Shown piece after piece: positions 11,950 to 22,344 of a stretch of 35,104 nucleotides of DNA. The notes below the pieces were generated by a model, which was not told the DNA's origin, did not search any database, and saw nothing but the letters and a program-made list of their open reading frames with translations. Within the stretch, counting starts at the first letter, position 1. Each line of letters starts with the position of its first letter. Source of the DNA: Polytrichum commune (taxonomy: Eukaryota; Streptophyta; Polytrichopsida; Polytrichales; Polytrichaceae); NCBI GenBank assembly GCA_950295325.1, contig OX485804.1, positions 59,386,429 to 59,421,532 of the forward strand, given 5' to 3'. The translations under genes and the position numbers were made by a program.

Positions 11950-12718
11950 AACTACCTTACCTCAAGGCTTGCCTCCCTACACTACTACCTACACTAATTC
12001 TTGCCCTAGGACTCTCATTTCTTTATCTTTCCAGCTCACGTATCTTTCCAGCGACCCCCCCCACCCTCTCCCTCCCCCTTTCCCTTCCCCCCCTCCCCCG
12101 TTCCCGTTGCAGCGAGCGAGAGAGAAGAGACCGCCATAGCCAGCTCGCTTCGTAGTAGCTGGAGCTCCAACCTCCTGGACACCCTGCCCTTCCATTCTTT
12201 ACTTCTTCTTTACTTACCGGGGGACGAATGGCGGCTTTCACCTCGCAACAATCTCCCTCCTCTCTATCCATTCGTCCTTCGTTGCAGTTAGCCAGGAGGC
12301 AGCTCCTCCTCGTCTTCTGTTTCGGTGCTCCTCATGCGTCATCATCACAACTGTGGGAATAAGAAAGAAAGAAAGAAAGAAGGAAGAGTCTGTGAGAAGG
12401 TGTCTGGGCAGCAGTGAGCTGTAGTGCGCCTAATAACAGTACTTACCCTACCTCACCATTACAGCTACATACTTACAAACAGACATCGTCCTCCAAGTCG
12501 TGGTTTTCCATTTCGGGCACCCCTTTCTCGCAGCCTGGGATTGGACTTCCTTGGCGGTTGGTGCACTGCTCACACGAAGTGTGTGTGTGTGTTGCTGCTG
12601 TGAAGCTGGCCGGAAGGGGGCGATCTTGTTGATTGCGATCAGTTTGTTTGTAACGTAGGCGGAGCTGTGAGGAGGAGTTAGTTCGGTTCGGTTCGGTTAG
12701 GATGCAGAGTTAGAGGTG

Positions 12719-12759
<41 letters not shown>

Positions 12760-13474
12760 GGTTGGTGAGAGAGGTTGGCGGGAGAGAGGCTGGCGAGACC
12801 CAGGGGTGCGGTTGTGTAATTTGTTTGTGATGTGGGAGTGGCCTGGGGTTTGTGATTTTCATCAGCAAGATTTCGAATCTCTTGACCGTTAGGGAGGTGG
12901 TGTATTCATTTTTGAGGTGGTAGTTAGAGAGGTGAAGAGAGCATTTTCGCGCTTAAACCCCGAGTGAGTCTGCTTTCATCATCTGTGGCAGCTTGGGGAG
13001 CTGTGTGTAGTGGTGTGGATTGGATTGGAGTGGACTAGTTCCGTCCAAGTGTGAAGCAATGATGCGAGAGTTTGGAAGGCGGGTTCACTTTGGAAGGATG
13101 ACCATTTCATCTTGTTCTTGATGATCGGGGGTTTGGTTTTGTTACGAACTGTGCCTTGCTGCTTTCGCGGAATGAATGAGATTGGCGAATAATGCCCGGT
13201 TGGAGCTTCTTAAATTTGTTCTCCGAGGTTTGAACAAGACAGGTTCATTTAGGCCGGGTCACCGGAACTTTCAACATCAGGTGTTAAGTTATACACACGC
13301 TTTTCCTGAAAACCGCATACGTTTTTCACCGGGAGCGTTCCATGTCGTAAGCGGCCTGAATTGTTTTGCATTTCAGATCACAGATACCTTGAAGGGTGAG
13401 TGGCGGGGAATTAGGATACTGATCCGCATGTTAGTTGGCACAAAATAAAAGAATCAGCTAGCTACAGCGGTGAG
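11950..13474 (+). promoter_or_regulatory. Probable promoter and long 5' leader of the MAKR-like gene
   Basis: The sequence changes from AT-rich to C/T-rich at about 12040-12110 and then to G-rich, GA-repeat DNA, as in many plant 5' untranslated regions. It contains a GAAA repeat (about 12361-12381), a GTTCG/GGTTC repeat (about 12680-12698) and a 33 nt pure (AG)n tract (12723-12755) that could bind GAGA-type (BBR/BPC) factors. A good 3' splice site, a pyrimidine tract and TTTCAG ending at 13376, suggests a leader intron, but I could not choose its donor. A 90-codon upstream frame at 13176-13448 would be partly removed by such an intron. The transcription start is not identifiable by eye. Confidence 0.45.
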
Positions 13475-15121
13475 ATGGCAACTCGAAGTGTTCTGGACAC
13501 ACTTGATCTATGCACCACTCTGGGTGTTCAGACAGAATCCCCAAGTTCAAGCCAAGGAATAGGATGGCTCAGCCCAAGGATCTCTTTCTCAACTGGCTTC
13601 GTGGACAAGACCACCACCCCGGTAGCGGAAATGGAGATTTTGGAATCATCATCATGTGTGAGAGATGACATCAACAACAAGAGGAGTGGTGAAGATCGTG
13701 CTCTGGACTTCGAGTTTTGTATGGCCACATCGTCTTTGGATCCTGTTTCTGCTGGTGGCTTAATGTTGCCTGCGGATGAGCTTTTTCACAAGGGGAGGCT
13801 ACTTCCTCAAAGTCTCACACCCGGGTTCCCACGACAGGAGAAAGTATCTGTAAGTTTTTCTGGACCGCTGGACATGCACAAAACCCCACTCGTGAATATT
13901 GCCATGCCATCTCAAAGAGAGGATATTACTTCATGTGTCAGCATGTCAGGGCCATTGTCATCTCGTAAGGAGATGATGACAGGGTTCAACTTCTCAGGTC
14001 CATTGCAAAGACAACAGGACTTAACCTACTCCAAATTTTCTGGTCCTTTGGAAAGACAACCCCAGTCTTCATTGTATTCAGTGCCATTAAACCTTAACGG
14101 TATGCCTCCATGCACTTCATCATCGTTGCCAAGCTCTCATCAGGTGCCTGGCTCCCGAGGCCCAAAATCTCCAGCATGGGAAAAGGTATTCGGGCTTTTG
14201 AGAAGAGCGAGGTCTGACAGCCATAGGGACCGCATGTTTTCAGAAAATAAGGAGCAGTCGTTGCCACCAGCACCAGCACCCAAAGTTTCACATCCTCCCA
14301 CGAAAAACTCATCCACAGCTGCCTTGCGCTTTATTTTCAGAAGAACCTCTTCTATCGAGAAAAATGCCAAGGCAAAATCCTCCGAACCTCCTTCTCAGTC
14401 TCGTTCCGAGTCTAATTCTGTTTCGACCTCTCCTCCTGCTGAGCCTCCTGCTCCATCACAATCTTCATCTTCATCTTCATCTTCACCCCCACATCCTTTA
14501 TTATCCCTTCCACATACCTCTCAATCTGCTATGAATGACAATTCTTTAGGCTTGTCAGTCCTTCATGTTGCATCTCCAGTTTATCCAACATCTTCGACGT
14601 TCCAGGTTGAAAGGGACGTGGAGGAAGATAAGTGGAGTTCATCTGCAACTGATGTGGATTTGAAACCAGGGTCATTGAGCAACTCGTGGAGGATGTCCGA
14701 AACAGAGAACTCCTTGGACATTACTTTCGATAGCCCTGATAAATCTGATGCGACTGACATGAAGAAGATCCTGGACAGAGGATGCTCTGGGTCAGGGGTG
14801 ACACCTGGAACTATAAATTCGACTCGCATTGTGCTGAAGAACCTTGAAAGGTGTAGTAACCCGCCTTCTAAAGGTGGTGGTAAGGGTCAGGAGCAGCTTA
14901 GAGCTTTAAGGACAAGAGAAATTCGGCGTAGTCCTGAGAGATTGGCATCTTACTCTTCTAGTGTGAGGGTGACTCCAGTTTTGAATGTCCCTGCTTGCAT
15001 TGGCCCCGGGTTGAGAAGCTCCAAATCAGCCAAGGGTCGACTCTCGAGTCTACGGTCCCTTCTATCTTTTAAGAAAGACAAAGATGAGAAGTCTTTGTCA
15101 AACCCAGCAATGGCAGCCTAA
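13475..15121 (+). CDS. Plant MAKR / DUF1645-like protein with SGPL repeats
   Basis: This 548-residue intronless frame is the best gene in the window. It is Ser/Pro-rich and mostly disordered, with no signal peptide or membrane span. In order: an acidic DFEFC segment (78-82); ADELFHKGRLLP (100-111), the hallmark of the membrane-associated kinase regulator/DUF1645-type plant families; four SGPL motifs at about 129, 158, 174 and 189; a basic WEKVFGLLRRARS segment (235-247); LRFIFRRTSS (284-293); a Ser/Pro linker (about 300-350); RVTPVLNVPACIG (498-510); and a basic GRLSSLRSLLSFKKDK tail (521-536). Known relatives attach to the plasma membrane through basic patches and modulate receptor kinases; that role is inferred here. 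The frame is Ser/Pro-rich throughout, unlike shadow frames. SGPL motifs also occur in the POLTERGEIST PP2C family, but no phosphatase domain is present. The first ATG of the frame is used as start. Confidence 0.75.
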   Translation: MATRSVLDTLDLCTTLGVQTESPSSSQGIGWLSPRISFSTGFVDKTTTPVAEMEILESSSCVRDDINNKRSGEDRALDFEFCMATSSLDPVSAGGLMLPADELFHKGRLLPQSLTPGFPRQEKVSVSFSGPLDMHKTPLVNIAMPSQREDITSCVSMSGPLSSRKEMMTGFNFSGPLQRQQDLTYSKFSGPLERQPQSSLYSVPLNLNGMPPCTSSSLPSSHQVPGSRGPKSPAWEKVFGLLRRARSDSHRDRMFSENKEQSLPPAPAPKVSHPPTKNSSTAALRFIFRRTSSIEKNAKAKSSEPPSQSRSESNSVSTSPPAEPPAPSQSSSSSSSSPPHPLLSLPHTSQSAMNDNSLGLSVLHVASPVYPTSSTFQVERDVEEDKWSSSATDVDLKPGSLSNSWRMSETENSLDITFDSPDKSDATDMKKILDRGCSGSGVTPGTINSTRIVLKNLERCSNPPSKGGGKGQEQLRALRTREIRRSPERLASYSSSVRVTPVLNVPACIGPGLRSSKSAKGRLSSLRSLLSFKKDKDEKSLSNPAMAA

Positions 15122-17725
15122 GAAGGATTGCGGTTATGTACAGCATGGGAGGCTATACAAGAGAAGATGGTTGATGATGATTCTAGCAGCAGGTGCCATG
15201 CATGCAGAGATTCTAACCCCTTTTGGGATCCTCACTTGCATCTGGTGCAATGCCCCTCCAAGGCTTCAATCAATCGGCTGCATCAAAGGGATCACACTGT
15301 GGGGAGACGTTTTAATTTACTCGTTGTCCCATCTGGAGCCAGCAGCTACAACAAATTGGTTCATGTGGGAGTGTATGGCACATGAAAAGCTTTGGCAATT
15401 CAGAAGATTGTGGAGCCTGCTCATGCCTCTATTTACATACAAGAACATGTTGTTGGCTCGGAGAAGCTCCTACACATCCCCACCACGTGTAAATCCACAT
15501 GATAGCTTGTCCTCACAATGGTGAACCCAACTACTCGAGGCATCAGCAGTCCAGCTGACCTGAGGTTAATGGTTGCGCTGGTTCTTTACAGATAATTTCC
15601 TGATTGAACACCTCAAAGGCCACAATCTGGAGTATTTACTTACTACCCGTAAGCTGCTACTTGTGACGATGTTCTACTCCGAAGGAGTGGACGCAATTCA
15701 AGAGGTGTGCAAGCTTTTAGAGTATTCATCTAGTCCTCTTTTGTCCCTTTTAAGATATATCTGCAACTCTACTATGTCGGATTCCTCCAGACGAAGAAGT
15801 TAGTGGTCACTCGACCAGAGTAGGTGAATAGGGTCTGCAAGATTGTCGTCGTAGTCAGGTGGTGGAAATTTCTGTATAGCAAGCCATGACGTGCCTTCTG
15901 TACATTATAGTGTAAGCTGCTCATTCCTGATCAGGACACAATTCTTTGGTGAGAGCATAAACACTTACACCTCAAATTTTGACATGTTCTCCATGCAGCA
16001 GGAGCACACAGCTTACTTCCACGTAAGCTGCACCAAGCTGTTTTTAAAAATTTGAGAGTTTTAATGCAGAGCAGCATCATCTGCACATGCTTTTTGTGCA
16101 ATTCTGTGCAGAGTACTCTTTGCTTCCAAAATCTCTTTTCCAACTTATATGCCTTTCGAAATCTGAGGCTCCCTAACAGCAATTTCAATGGCGTGTTGAG
16201 GCCTTACAGCAGATTGTAATTCTTGCCTTATTTATTTTTAGGTTACAAGGGTATGCTCATCATGTGATTATATCTTCGTTTGGTTGTCTAGGTATTGTAG
16301 TTTTACGTGTACTTGGTCTGCAGTATTTCGAATCCGAACTTTCTGTTTTTACATTTGTCAACTGGGGTAGTAACGTGCTGTTTGTACTTGGCCCTTAATA
16401 TGGAACATTTCTGGCTTACTGAGTATAGTCAAATTCCTTACGCAATACTGCAATACTGCCAAGTTCAGTACGTCACACATGGGTACGTGCTTATTCCTGA
16501 ATCGAAAGGTGGCGAACTATTACTCATACAAGTCTCAATTGACCTAGTGATAGACAGTTGTGTCTTCATCTACCTACACCCAGAAGCGCGCTTAGTCTTG
16601 CTCGATTGGATCTGTCCTGCAACTTGTTGGGAAGGTCAACCTGCATCATGCCCTACGCAACATCCATGTGCTTGTCTGGAGTAAACTTGTTAAAGAAATT
16701 ATCTAGTCCTTGCAGGAAGGTAGTGCAAAATTTGACTCGCCCCATGACAGGTTTGCTTCTGCTGGACTCAAAGGGCCAACCTGCTGTGGCAAAGTTTTCC
16801 AAGTTGTTCTTGAAGAAATAATACCAGTGATTGGAGGTATGTACTTTTCCTGTAGTTTGTACGCGTGTACTGTAGCATGTCCCCAGATATTCGGTAGTTC
16901 TAATCTTGAAATCCCTGAAGTGAGGGTCCCCCATGTGTGGAAACCGTTATTTATGCAAATGGGCCCTTGAATGAATCACTCTGTCCCAGGATATCATACC
17001 AAAGAGATCAATACCATAGTCATTTTTATTGATTTTCAATAGCGGAGATGTGGCACATTTTGACAGCTGTTCGCCTCTTATGAGGTCTAGTAAATTGTAG
17101 GCCCAGGGTGGCATGGATATTGCTCAATTTCTTGAGGGCAGATATCTTCTACTTCGGCACTCTGAAGGGGCAGCAACAAAATTCATTGGCTCTTTGTTGA
17201 GGTGGAGGACCCAGAAACTTGATTACGAATGTGTGTCAGTTCATCAAATCTAGCGAAGCTTACTTTTGTACTGGCTCAACTCTGGGGCCACTTTACACTA
17301 TGGTCAAGGGCCATGACCATGAAATTGTGAAGGCCCTTGAAACCAACTTAAGGGCAATGGGCCTGCAAGCTCTAGTGTAAAATATCCCTCTGACCCTATT
17401 GAAGAATCTATCGGACTTTTCAACTTTATTAAAAATAAAACGATGGGTAATTTCACTGGGTTTCTTTGGAACTTTCCTGATCTTTACATGCCACCGGCAC
17501 ATCAAGGTTCTGTATAACAAAGGTAGCAAGTAGGAAAACCTCAGCATGGCCATAAATTATCACGTGCCCACAAATTCTGAAACATGTGACAGGTTCTTAA
17601 CAATAAAATAAAATAAAATATTGGCTTCTTTTCTTTCAAAGAGTCTCTAGAGGAATTTAAGTTGCAACATACATGGAACTTAAGTTACATAATGTAATTC
17701 TCTGACAGCAAGAAGATGAAAGATC
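15122..17725. other. 3' untranslated and intergenic DNA downstream of the MAKR-like gene
   Basis: The region begins as the probable 3' untranslated region. It holds several 75-146 codon frames, for example 15128-15385 and 16307-16684, with no recognisable domain and no consistent codon bias. A run of AATAA-like motifs at about 17601-17620 could include a polyadenylation signal, but it is far from the stop codon. I see nothing else I can name. Confidence 0.4.
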
Positions 17726-17739
17726 CATGAGAGTCGTTG

Positions 17740-18019
17740 GAAACGGAGTTTGGTAGGCCAAGGTAAAAGAATGTTGGTCTTGACATGTGCCTAACTTCAA
17801 GGAGATGAGGTTGGTCCCTTTTATTGGTTCAAACCTTCTGTTTTCAACTCCGATAAAAAATGGTGCTTTTTAAGCCTTGCAAAACCGTTGTCTTGGATCA
17901 TAGTTGAAAACGGACAATTCTACCCAATAAAAGAGGGACCAACCTTGAAACCCAGCTCCTCGAAGTTAGGCACATGTCAAGACCAACATTCTTTTACCTT
18001 GGCTTACCAAACTCCATTC
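17740..18019. repeat. Long near-perfect foldback (candidate MIRNA/siRNA hairpin or MITE)
   Basis: The left arm (about 17740-17848) and right arm (17903-18019) are inverted copies. The core is a perfect 41 bp match, 17758-17798 against 17962-18002, with looser pairing on both sides, for example ttttcaac/gttgaaaa at the loop end. The unpaired centre is about 54 nt. If transcribed, the RNA would fold into a ~280 nt stem-loop. Long, highly paired stems of this kind are typical of young plant MIRNA or siRNA loci formed by inverted duplication, but a foldback transposon would look the same. No target duplication is apparent. Confidence 0.7.
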
Positions 18020-18069
18020 CTAAACCAGCGTTTTCGAACGTGTGTGGTCTACCCTTCATTGCCAACGTG

Positions 18070-18770
18070 AATCTCATGGCTGGCTTTCTGTGAATGATCT
18101 TGTATGTGCTTGTTATGTTTAAGTTAAAGCATTTTTCTGCTTTGAGCCTCCAGCTTACTCTAAATAGAATGGCTTAAATTCTCACCCTCAACATGAAGTG
18201 CAGACTTAATGTTCACCAATATTACCGAATTTGATGATACTAATCCAACCCAAATCTGGGGACTGACAAAGCTATCGCAACAGACTTGGATGATTGGTGT
18301 GACTGAAATTTGTCAACATTGCTGAAGTGTAATGAAGATCTTGAGTTGAAAACTGCAGGTGATCAGATTCCAACCTCCTGGTGTAGTGAATTGCTTAAAA
18401 ACTTATATTACGCCTCAAAGACCGACGAAGAAAAAGCAGAGGGGAGTCAAGCTCAATAGCAATAACATGATCAAATATGAATTGAAATTATTTGCATACG
18501 GCAGTAATACAGACATATGAAGTCTAATTTTCTGTTCTTACTTTATTATTTTCTTGACCTGGGATATCACAAGCAGGGAAGAAAGAATAACCCCCCAAGA
18601 CCCAAGTAGCAGTAACATTTTGGACTCCACAGACAAAATAATATATGAGAGTGGGCATTCTTGCTGTCCAATGATCTTAACATTAAGAATATGTACATGA
18701 TCCTCAATCTTTGCGGCTGCCACAAAGAGCCCATCACCCAGAATTCCATGGCCATGCTTGTCATTTCTGC
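18070..18770. other. Intergenic DNA
   Basis: No gene is supported. Minus-strand frames at 18538-18776 carry no motif I recognise. The last ~25 bases (18749-18773, catggccatgcttgtcattt) recur at about 18973-18996 and mark the edge of a local duplication linked to the LEA-2 copies. Confidence 0.4.
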
Positions 18771-18811
18771 CTTCACAGGTTTGCCGAAGAGAATTACCAG
18801 CTAATACAACG

Positions 18812-18920
18812 TAGTAATTTGATGAGTGTAATTCGGACTTTTCAAGAATGCAGCTGCTTTCACTGTGAGCACCAAAATGAGAACCTTGTCTGCATTGGCT
18901 TCAATCTTTCTGTCCAGTGA
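18812..18920 (-). pseudogene. LEA-2 fragment, downstream partial copy
   Basis: Read on the minus strand this encodes a stretch like EANADKVLILVLTVKAAAF followed by LKSPNYTHQITTLY and a stop. It matches the middle of the LEA-2 exon next door, ADADEVIILVLVVKAAEFLK and SSNFTSDI. Only about 35 codons are conserved and a stop codon ends the match. It lies in the same orientation, about 180 bp beyond the 3' end of the main exon, so it is best read as a remnant of a tandem duplicate. Confidence 0.7.
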
Positions 18921-19097
18921 TCTTACTTAGTCTAAAGAATGTGAACACGAATTTTCCTAAACCCTAAATATTTCATGGCATGTTTGTCATTTCTACTGAT
19001 AAAAGATTTTCAGATTAGAATCACTACTGTAGCTAAGCTTCATATCATGCACATTGTTTGAAGTCATACAATGGTCTACTCTAATTTACACAGCCCA

Positions 19098-19697
19098 TCA
19101 GATTTTGACTTTGTAATGGCACTGGAAGCTGCTAAGAGTACCATTTGTAACAGAAAGAACCATATCACAGGTGGCGGTCGAGGACGCATGGTGTTTATAG
19201 ATTGAAAACGCATTCACTCGTCCTGAGACAGTTGTCACAGATTGCATGGGAATCTGATCCGCCAAAATGTCCGATGTGAAATTCGAGCTTTTCAAAAACT
19301 CGGCAGCTTTCACCACGAGCACGAGAATGATCACCTCGTCTGCGTCGGCGCCAATGCTTCCTGCGGGTATTGGTGCCTCGCCAATGTTGAGGCCATGGTA
19401 CATCAACAAATTGGTGGAATTCGTATACCGGAAGCTGGCTTGGTTGGGGTTGTGCACTGTGACATTAATCCGCAATGCCAAGTCGAGAGTTGGGGTGAGA
19501 GTGGGCAGAGAGAGTGAGAAGGTAATGTTCTGAAGGGTGGTGCTGTTCACTGTGATGGTGGGGTCTTTCACTTTGAATACCGTGAGAACCACAACCACCA
19601 CTACAATAGTGACAACCACTACCACAATCAAGCAGCTACAGCAACATGTTGTTTTCTTGTGGCGTTTGTAGAATGGTTGGGGGTCCTGTTTGGCAAT
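19098..19697 (-). CDS. LEA-2 (NDR1/HIN1-like) membrane protein, exon without in-frame ATG
   Basis: About 199 codons are open on the minus strand. After a basic YKRHKK segment comes a Cys cluster (TTCCCSC) and a single Val/Ile-rich membrane span of roughly 20 residues. Then follows an LEA-2 (WHy-like) beta-sandwich domain: KDPTITVNSTTLQNITFSL, LALRINVTVHNPNQASFRY and ISVYKHHASS-like strands through the C terminus CHYKVKI. This is the architecture of plant NHL/LEA-2 proteins, membrane-anchored and often stress- or defence-related. The only start in frame would be a TTG; an ATG nearby is out of frame and soon stops. Upstream sequence resembles a 3' splice site (pyrimidine-rich, then CCAAACAG before GACCCC). 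The gene may therefore have an upstream first exon I could not find, or may have lost it. Given the two broken neighbouring copies, loss is a real possibility. Confidence 0.7.
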   Translation of the reverse strand: MAKQDPQPFYKRHKKTTCCCSCLIVVVVVTIVVVVVVLTVFKVKDPTITVNSTTLQNITFSLSLPTLTPTLDLALRINVTVHNPNQASFRYTNSTNLLMYHGLNIGEAPIPAGSIGADADEVIILVLVVKAAEFLKSSNFTSDILADQIPMQSVTTVSGRVNAFSIYKHHASSTATCDMVLSVTNGTLSSFQCHYKVKI

Positions 19698-19756
19698 CAA
19701 ACATGAAAATAAGGTTAGTCCGTTTCATCCAGGACAACATGATGCTCCGTAAGCTC

Positions 19757-19920
19757 GTCTCGTGTTTTACATTCGAGTTTGCGGTTATGGTCAAGGGTGA
19801 ACCTGTGATGGCGGGATGAGAACCACAATCACCACTACAACAATGACAACCACCACCACAATCAAGCAACTACAGCACCACGTTGTTTCTTATGGCATTT
19901 GTAGAATGGCTGGGGGGGTC
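19757..19920 (-). pseudogene. LEA-2 N-terminal fragment, upstream partial copy
   Basis: The minus strand repeats the first ~60 codons of the neighbouring exon: ccattctacaaatgccataag for PFYK-HKK, the Val-rich membrane segment, and SPLTITANS matching DPTITVNS. One base is lost in the Cys cluster, so the membrane segment and the following strand are in different frames, and a stop appears after the frameshift. A splice-acceptor-like sequence (tttttattgcaagcag) precedes it, as in the intact exon. The match ends where sequence homologous to the region upstream of the main exon begins. Confidence 0.7.
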
Positions 19921-20700
19921 TGCTTGCAATAAAAACACAAAGATATGAGGTTAGTGAGTTTTTATGCAAGACAGCATGCTCCAAATACCCAATATAAGTT
20001 TTACAATCAAGGATGAGCTTCTCTCATTCACATCTCTCTCTCTTATCTCTCTATGTCTCTCTCTTGCAAGACACTAAGTGGAATCATTTGTGGAAATTAC
20101 AATAGACGACACTAAGCCTAAGTTATTCAGACACCTACTTTTGGTGTAAAATGTTTCAATATTCTTCTAAAACAAACACTTCTCGTATTATATTAAGGAT
20201 TAAATATGATGGCTCATTAGTTGAGAAAGCCCAAAGTTAATGCTCAACACCCACTCAACACTAACCAGTTTAGGCACACCTATATAACCACTTAGGAAGA
20301 ACGCATGTATGCTCCTTAAGATTTTGTCTACGTTCAGGTTCATTCACCTTAATCTCATTCTTGTGAGATTGGATTCATACAAGATTTTTCAGCCGATTGG
20401 TTTTTTCCCCCCCTACATTTATTGCACAAGCATAAGAGGCCAAACTCCTGAAAGTAACCGTAATAGGCTCATCTACATTATATTCTGCTCTTGGGTCCTG
20501 AAGCTCACAGTTCTTCAAGAATTATCTTAAGCTGGCGTAGGGACTCACCTCACCTGTGATAGATTAGACATATTTTCTGAATAAGCACTGTGCTATGGAA
20601 ATGGGTGAGTGAGTCTATTCCTTAAAGAATGTTATGCTCATATTATGTTATGCTTCAGAATGTTACGTGTGATCAGATATTTTCCTTTTCATCCCTTGAC
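19921..20700. other. Intergenic DNA
   Basis: I see no supported gene. A CT-rich microsatellite-like stretch lies at 20024-20066. Some splice-like motifs occur on the minus strand near 20548-20590, but no exon can be defended. Confidence 0.35.
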
Positions 20701-20744
20701 ACCCTCAAGAATGTTATGACATGCTCAAAACGACAGACCACTAA

Positions 20745-21253
20745 CGGAGATTGTCAGAAACTTTGAAATCGAGAGCCGCTTCTGCATCTTAAATTTGAGA
20801 ATAGGTCCTCCAGTCGAAGGGACCTCGAGCTGAAAGCTGAATGGACAATGTAACAATGTCGCCGAATCTTATCCAAGTAGGTTAATGGAACTCGAGAAGC
20901 CCAAAGATAAGTAATTCAGAAGGGATAGATGAGGAACAATAACTTGACCATGATGTGAAAGGAAATGGAATAGTCCTCCTCGAAATCGAGCTCCCCATGT
21001 GTCACGGTCTCAAAAGAGGTGAATAAACCGAGAAGGAAAATGAGGAGAAGAAGGCTACATATTCCGAAACGAAAAGCATCTTGCACTCCAAGCAGCCCAG
21101 ACAATTTGGGTGTGAGAGATTTGGATCGACGTCGAGGATTCTTACCTTAACCGCCACATCGCCCGACAAGAGTGACAATGGCGTCGTGGATGGTGAACTT
21201 GGAGGTGGCGCAGATGATCCCACACTAATCGCTGTCTCCCTTTCCGTTCCCAT
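20745..21253 (-). CDS. Possible two-exon start of an unidentified gene, faintly ATG12-like
   Basis: On the minus strand an ATG at 21253 opens a 36-codon Ser/Pro-rich segment, starting MGTERETAIS and ending GDVAVK at 21146. A good donor follows at once (AAG|GTAAGA). A plausible acceptor (CATTCAGCTTTCAG) precedes 20829, where phase-0 continuation reads LEVPSTGGPILKFKMQ and stops about 34 codons later. The joined junction, VAVKLE then TGGPILK, recalls the first strands of plant ATG12, the ubiquitin-like autophagy protein (pattern VxVxLxATGGAPILK). The rest of ATG12, including the C-terminal MAWG, was not found, so this would be a truncated relic or the start of a different gene. Low confidence in function and in the exon boundaries. 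Confidence 0.25.
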
Positions 21254-21259
21254 TTCCCC

Positions 21260-22340
21260 TGCTTCCTTGCTTCGTCCCCACCATATACGAACGAACGAAC
21301 CAAAAAAAAACCCCCTAAATACAAGCCTCGGCGATTACTGCGTTTGCTTTACCTTGTTGTAAGTATTTTGATCTCTTTTGTTCTGACCCCAGGAGCTTCC
21401 AATCTCGAATAAGTGATCGGATCCTGTATGGGAGTGAGAAGGAAGAGAATTGCACTTGACACTCTTGGAGCCTCACTCTTTTAGCAAGAATGTGTGACAA
21501 AAACCTTGATGCTTTCTGTAATAAAACATTCCTCACCATAACCCCACGCTACTGTACAAATCGAAGCACTAATCCTCTTGACAGCAATTCCATTTCCCCA
21601 CTCCCTGGCAGTCAGAATACCGATTAGGTGAGAAGGGCTTGCGCAATTCAAACCCCAATCGTGATCCCCATCGGAGCTGGTAGTAGCTAGCCACTTTTTG
21701 GTCCGTGGAAATGCTACCTGCCCACTTTTGACAAAGCTTCCAAGTAGCTCCGAAGGTGATACAACAACCCAATTAAGTTTTAAGAGAACAAGCACCATCA
21801 TTATTGTTCCCACAACTGCGTGGTTTTTTCTGAATGCCTCTTCAGAATTATCCAAGACTCGTGACGCAACACACCACCGACCACGCCTTGAGAGAAGTTG
21901 GTGAGAAAACCACAAAAATTGGAAGAAATTCCGCTTTAATGAATACTCACTCCTACGTGCCCGAATCTCGAGAAAAGGTACAATTGATGAAAAGCTACAC
22001 CGACTTAAGACACCGGGAATCTGGAGCTTAAGAATCCAAGCATGCATATTACTCAACATCATCATCAACTACAACAACATATCGTATTTGCTCATCATCA
22101 TTTTCATAGGTGGCAACAAAGGTGCCGAAGCTTCCTTGAATTCTTCAAGTAAGTTATTCATGTGGGGCCATCCCGCACAGAGATGGTGTGACCAGTGTGC
22201 TTCTCCGGAACGTTTCTTCCGAGCACTTGAATTCCGTTTCAATTCAAGGCCACCCCAACCCCAATAAAGGTAGATGACTCTCTAAATGCTCAATTTTTTT
22301 CACTTCCCACTAGCCCACATCTCCTACGATATGAAACATG
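21260..22340. other. Unassigned DNA upstream of the candidate minus-strand gene
   Basis: A 195-codon minus-strand frame (21481-22068) is the longest here. It has no domain I recognise, and alternative frames overlap it on both strands, so I do not call it. A CGAA repeat followed by a run of A then C bases (about 21288-21318) lies just upstream of the candidate start at 21253 and may be part of its 5' leader. Confidence 0.3.
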
Positions 22341-22344
22341 AACG

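Noticed and set aside
13176-13448. 90-codon frame just upstream of the MAKR-like gene
   Set aside because: It spans a likely splice acceptor at 13376 and lies in the leader. It is noted as a possible upstream frame, not a gene.
15084-15524. 146-codon plus-strand frame overlapping the 3' end of the MAKR-like gene, and the 85-codon frame at 15128-15385
   Set aside because: They lie in the probable 3' untranslated region in other frames, with no domain or codon preference that supports translation.
21481-22068. 195-codon minus-strand frame
   Set aside because: It has no recognisable domain, starts with a run of Met codons from a CAT repeat, and overlaps several other open frames on both strands.
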